NCBI GenBank assembly: GCA_002773495.1
Contig: PFAX01000016.1
Coordinates: forward strand, 1 to 6,007
From: a bacterium (Candidatus Gribaldobacteria) CG10_big_fil_rev_8_21_14_0_10_37_21
Lineage (GTDB): Bacteria; Patescibacteriota; Minisyncoccia; Minisyncoccales; CG1-02-41-26
Direction of reading: 5' to 3'
DNA: 6,007 nt
Under the pieces are notes generated by a model that saw only the letters and a program-made list of their open reading frames with translations, was not told where the DNA came from and did not search any database. Both the position numbers and the translations under genes were made by a program. Numbering within the stretch: the stretch's first letter is position 1; every line of letters starts with the position of its first letter. Of the stretch, positions 5,893-6,007 are shown one piece after another.

Positions 5893-5930
5893 CATTTTGA
5901 AGACGATCATCGCCAAAATGTTGCAAAATG
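5893..5930 (+). other. Mutually exclusive hairpin candidates
   Basis: CATTTTG at 5893-5899 can pair with either of two CAAAATG words, at 5914-5920 or 5924-5930. The nearer pairing can stack on an inner CGA/TCG stem. One arm with two alternative partners is the layout of a switching leader, but the stems are short and no ligand or downstream gene is visible. Confidence 0.3.
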
Positions 5931-5967
5931 CGTAAAACAAAAAAATCTACGGGGCATAGTGCAATGG

Positions 5968-5995
5968 GTTCAAAGACAACTGCTTGTCTTTGAAC
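5968..5995. repeat. Perfect 11-bp inverted repeat (hairpin)
   Basis: GTTCAAAGACA at 5968-5978 and TGTCTTTGAAC at 5985-5995 are exact reverse complements around a 6-nt loop (ACTGCT). This is the strongest local stem in the window. Neither strand has a U-run directly after it, so it is not a standard terminator. It could be part of an RNA leader, a protein-binding palindrome, or one end of an element continuing to the right. Confidence 0.75.
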
Positions 5996-6007
5996 GGGAA
6001 TTTTAGG

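Larger units (their letters stand above)
5800..6007 (+). other. Unassigned, structured segment downstream of the divergent promoter
   Basis: No gene is recognised here. The segment is less A/T-rich than the spacer before it. It holds a strong Shine-Dalgarno sequence AAAGGAGG (5841-5848) but no ATG, GTG or TTG at normal distance. The codon nine bases downstream is ACG (5858-5860), opening a 25-codon frame to TAA at 5933-5935. That ACG lies in a 5-bp hairpin (GTCGT/ACGAC, 5848-5862). A second plus frame stays open for 62 codons (5818-6003, stop 6004-6006), also without a normal start. On the minus strand a 41-codon frame enters from the right edge and ends at TAA 5884-5882; it could be the C-terminus of an upstream gene but is not recognisable. 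The segment could also be the 5' leader of a gene, or a small RNA, continuing to the right. Confidence 0.35.

Noticed and set aside
5951..6007. tRNA-like start (GGGGCATAGTGCAATGG)
   Set aside because: The 11-bp perfect stem that follows does not fit D- or anticodon-arm geometry, and no T arm or matching acceptor strand is in the window.
5968..6007. Rho-independent terminator
   Set aside because: The stem is good but is followed by GGGAATTTTAGG on the plus strand and by ACCCATTG on the minus strand, not by a U-tract.

Overview
This AT-rich window carries one transcriptional block, entirely on the minus strand, that combines a two-component pair with a type IV pilus (type II secretion-like) assembly module. 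Read in the direction of transcription, from high to low coordinates, it holds a membrane histidine kinase (5692-4736), a single-domain response regulator (4658-4293), the PilB/GspE assembly ATPase (4296-2527), the PilC/GspF inner-membrane platform protein (2521-1277), then a chain of prepilin-type genes. The chain consists of a 30-codon leader-only remnant (1192-1100), a GspH/FimT-like pseudopilin (1081-593), a PilV/GspI-like pseudopilin (586-131) and the first codons of a further prepilin running off the left edge (59-1).

The organism is most likely a low-GC uncultured lineage of the Candidate Phyla Radiation (Patescibacteria) type. Grounds are the A/T-rich text, Lys/Ile-rich proteins, near absence of Shine-Dalgarno sequences, the compact HK-RR-pilB-pilC-prepilin order, and the style of the prepilin leaders. 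UGA is used as a stop (response regulator and the 131-586 gene), so the UGA=Gly code of Gracilibacteria/SR1 does not apply. The lineage call is inference; no marker gene is present.

The genes fit one job. PilB powers, and PilC anchors, polymerisation of prepilins that carry a peptidase-cleaved GFTxxE leader. The kinase and CheY-like regulator at the head of the operon presumably adjust this machine. No prepilin peptidase, PilT, PilM/N/O or secretin lies in the window.

The most unusual part is the left 1.2 kb. The 5' ends of the prepilin genes are built from two alternating repeat modules: A (77 bp, 510-586 and 1116-1192) and B (95 bp, 1-95 and 1023-1117). At the right locus A and B are fused directly, leaving a remnant ORF that stops just after its peptidase motif. 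At the left locus a 414-bp pilin body and spacer lies between them. The B module is bounded by a 14-bp inverted repeat that encloses a start codon and overlaps the cleavage-site codons of the next prepilin.

The right end (5693-6007) holds two good divergent promoters. One drives the kinase operon leftwards. The other points right into a structured, unassigned segment with a Shine-Dalgarno sequence but no ordinary start codon.
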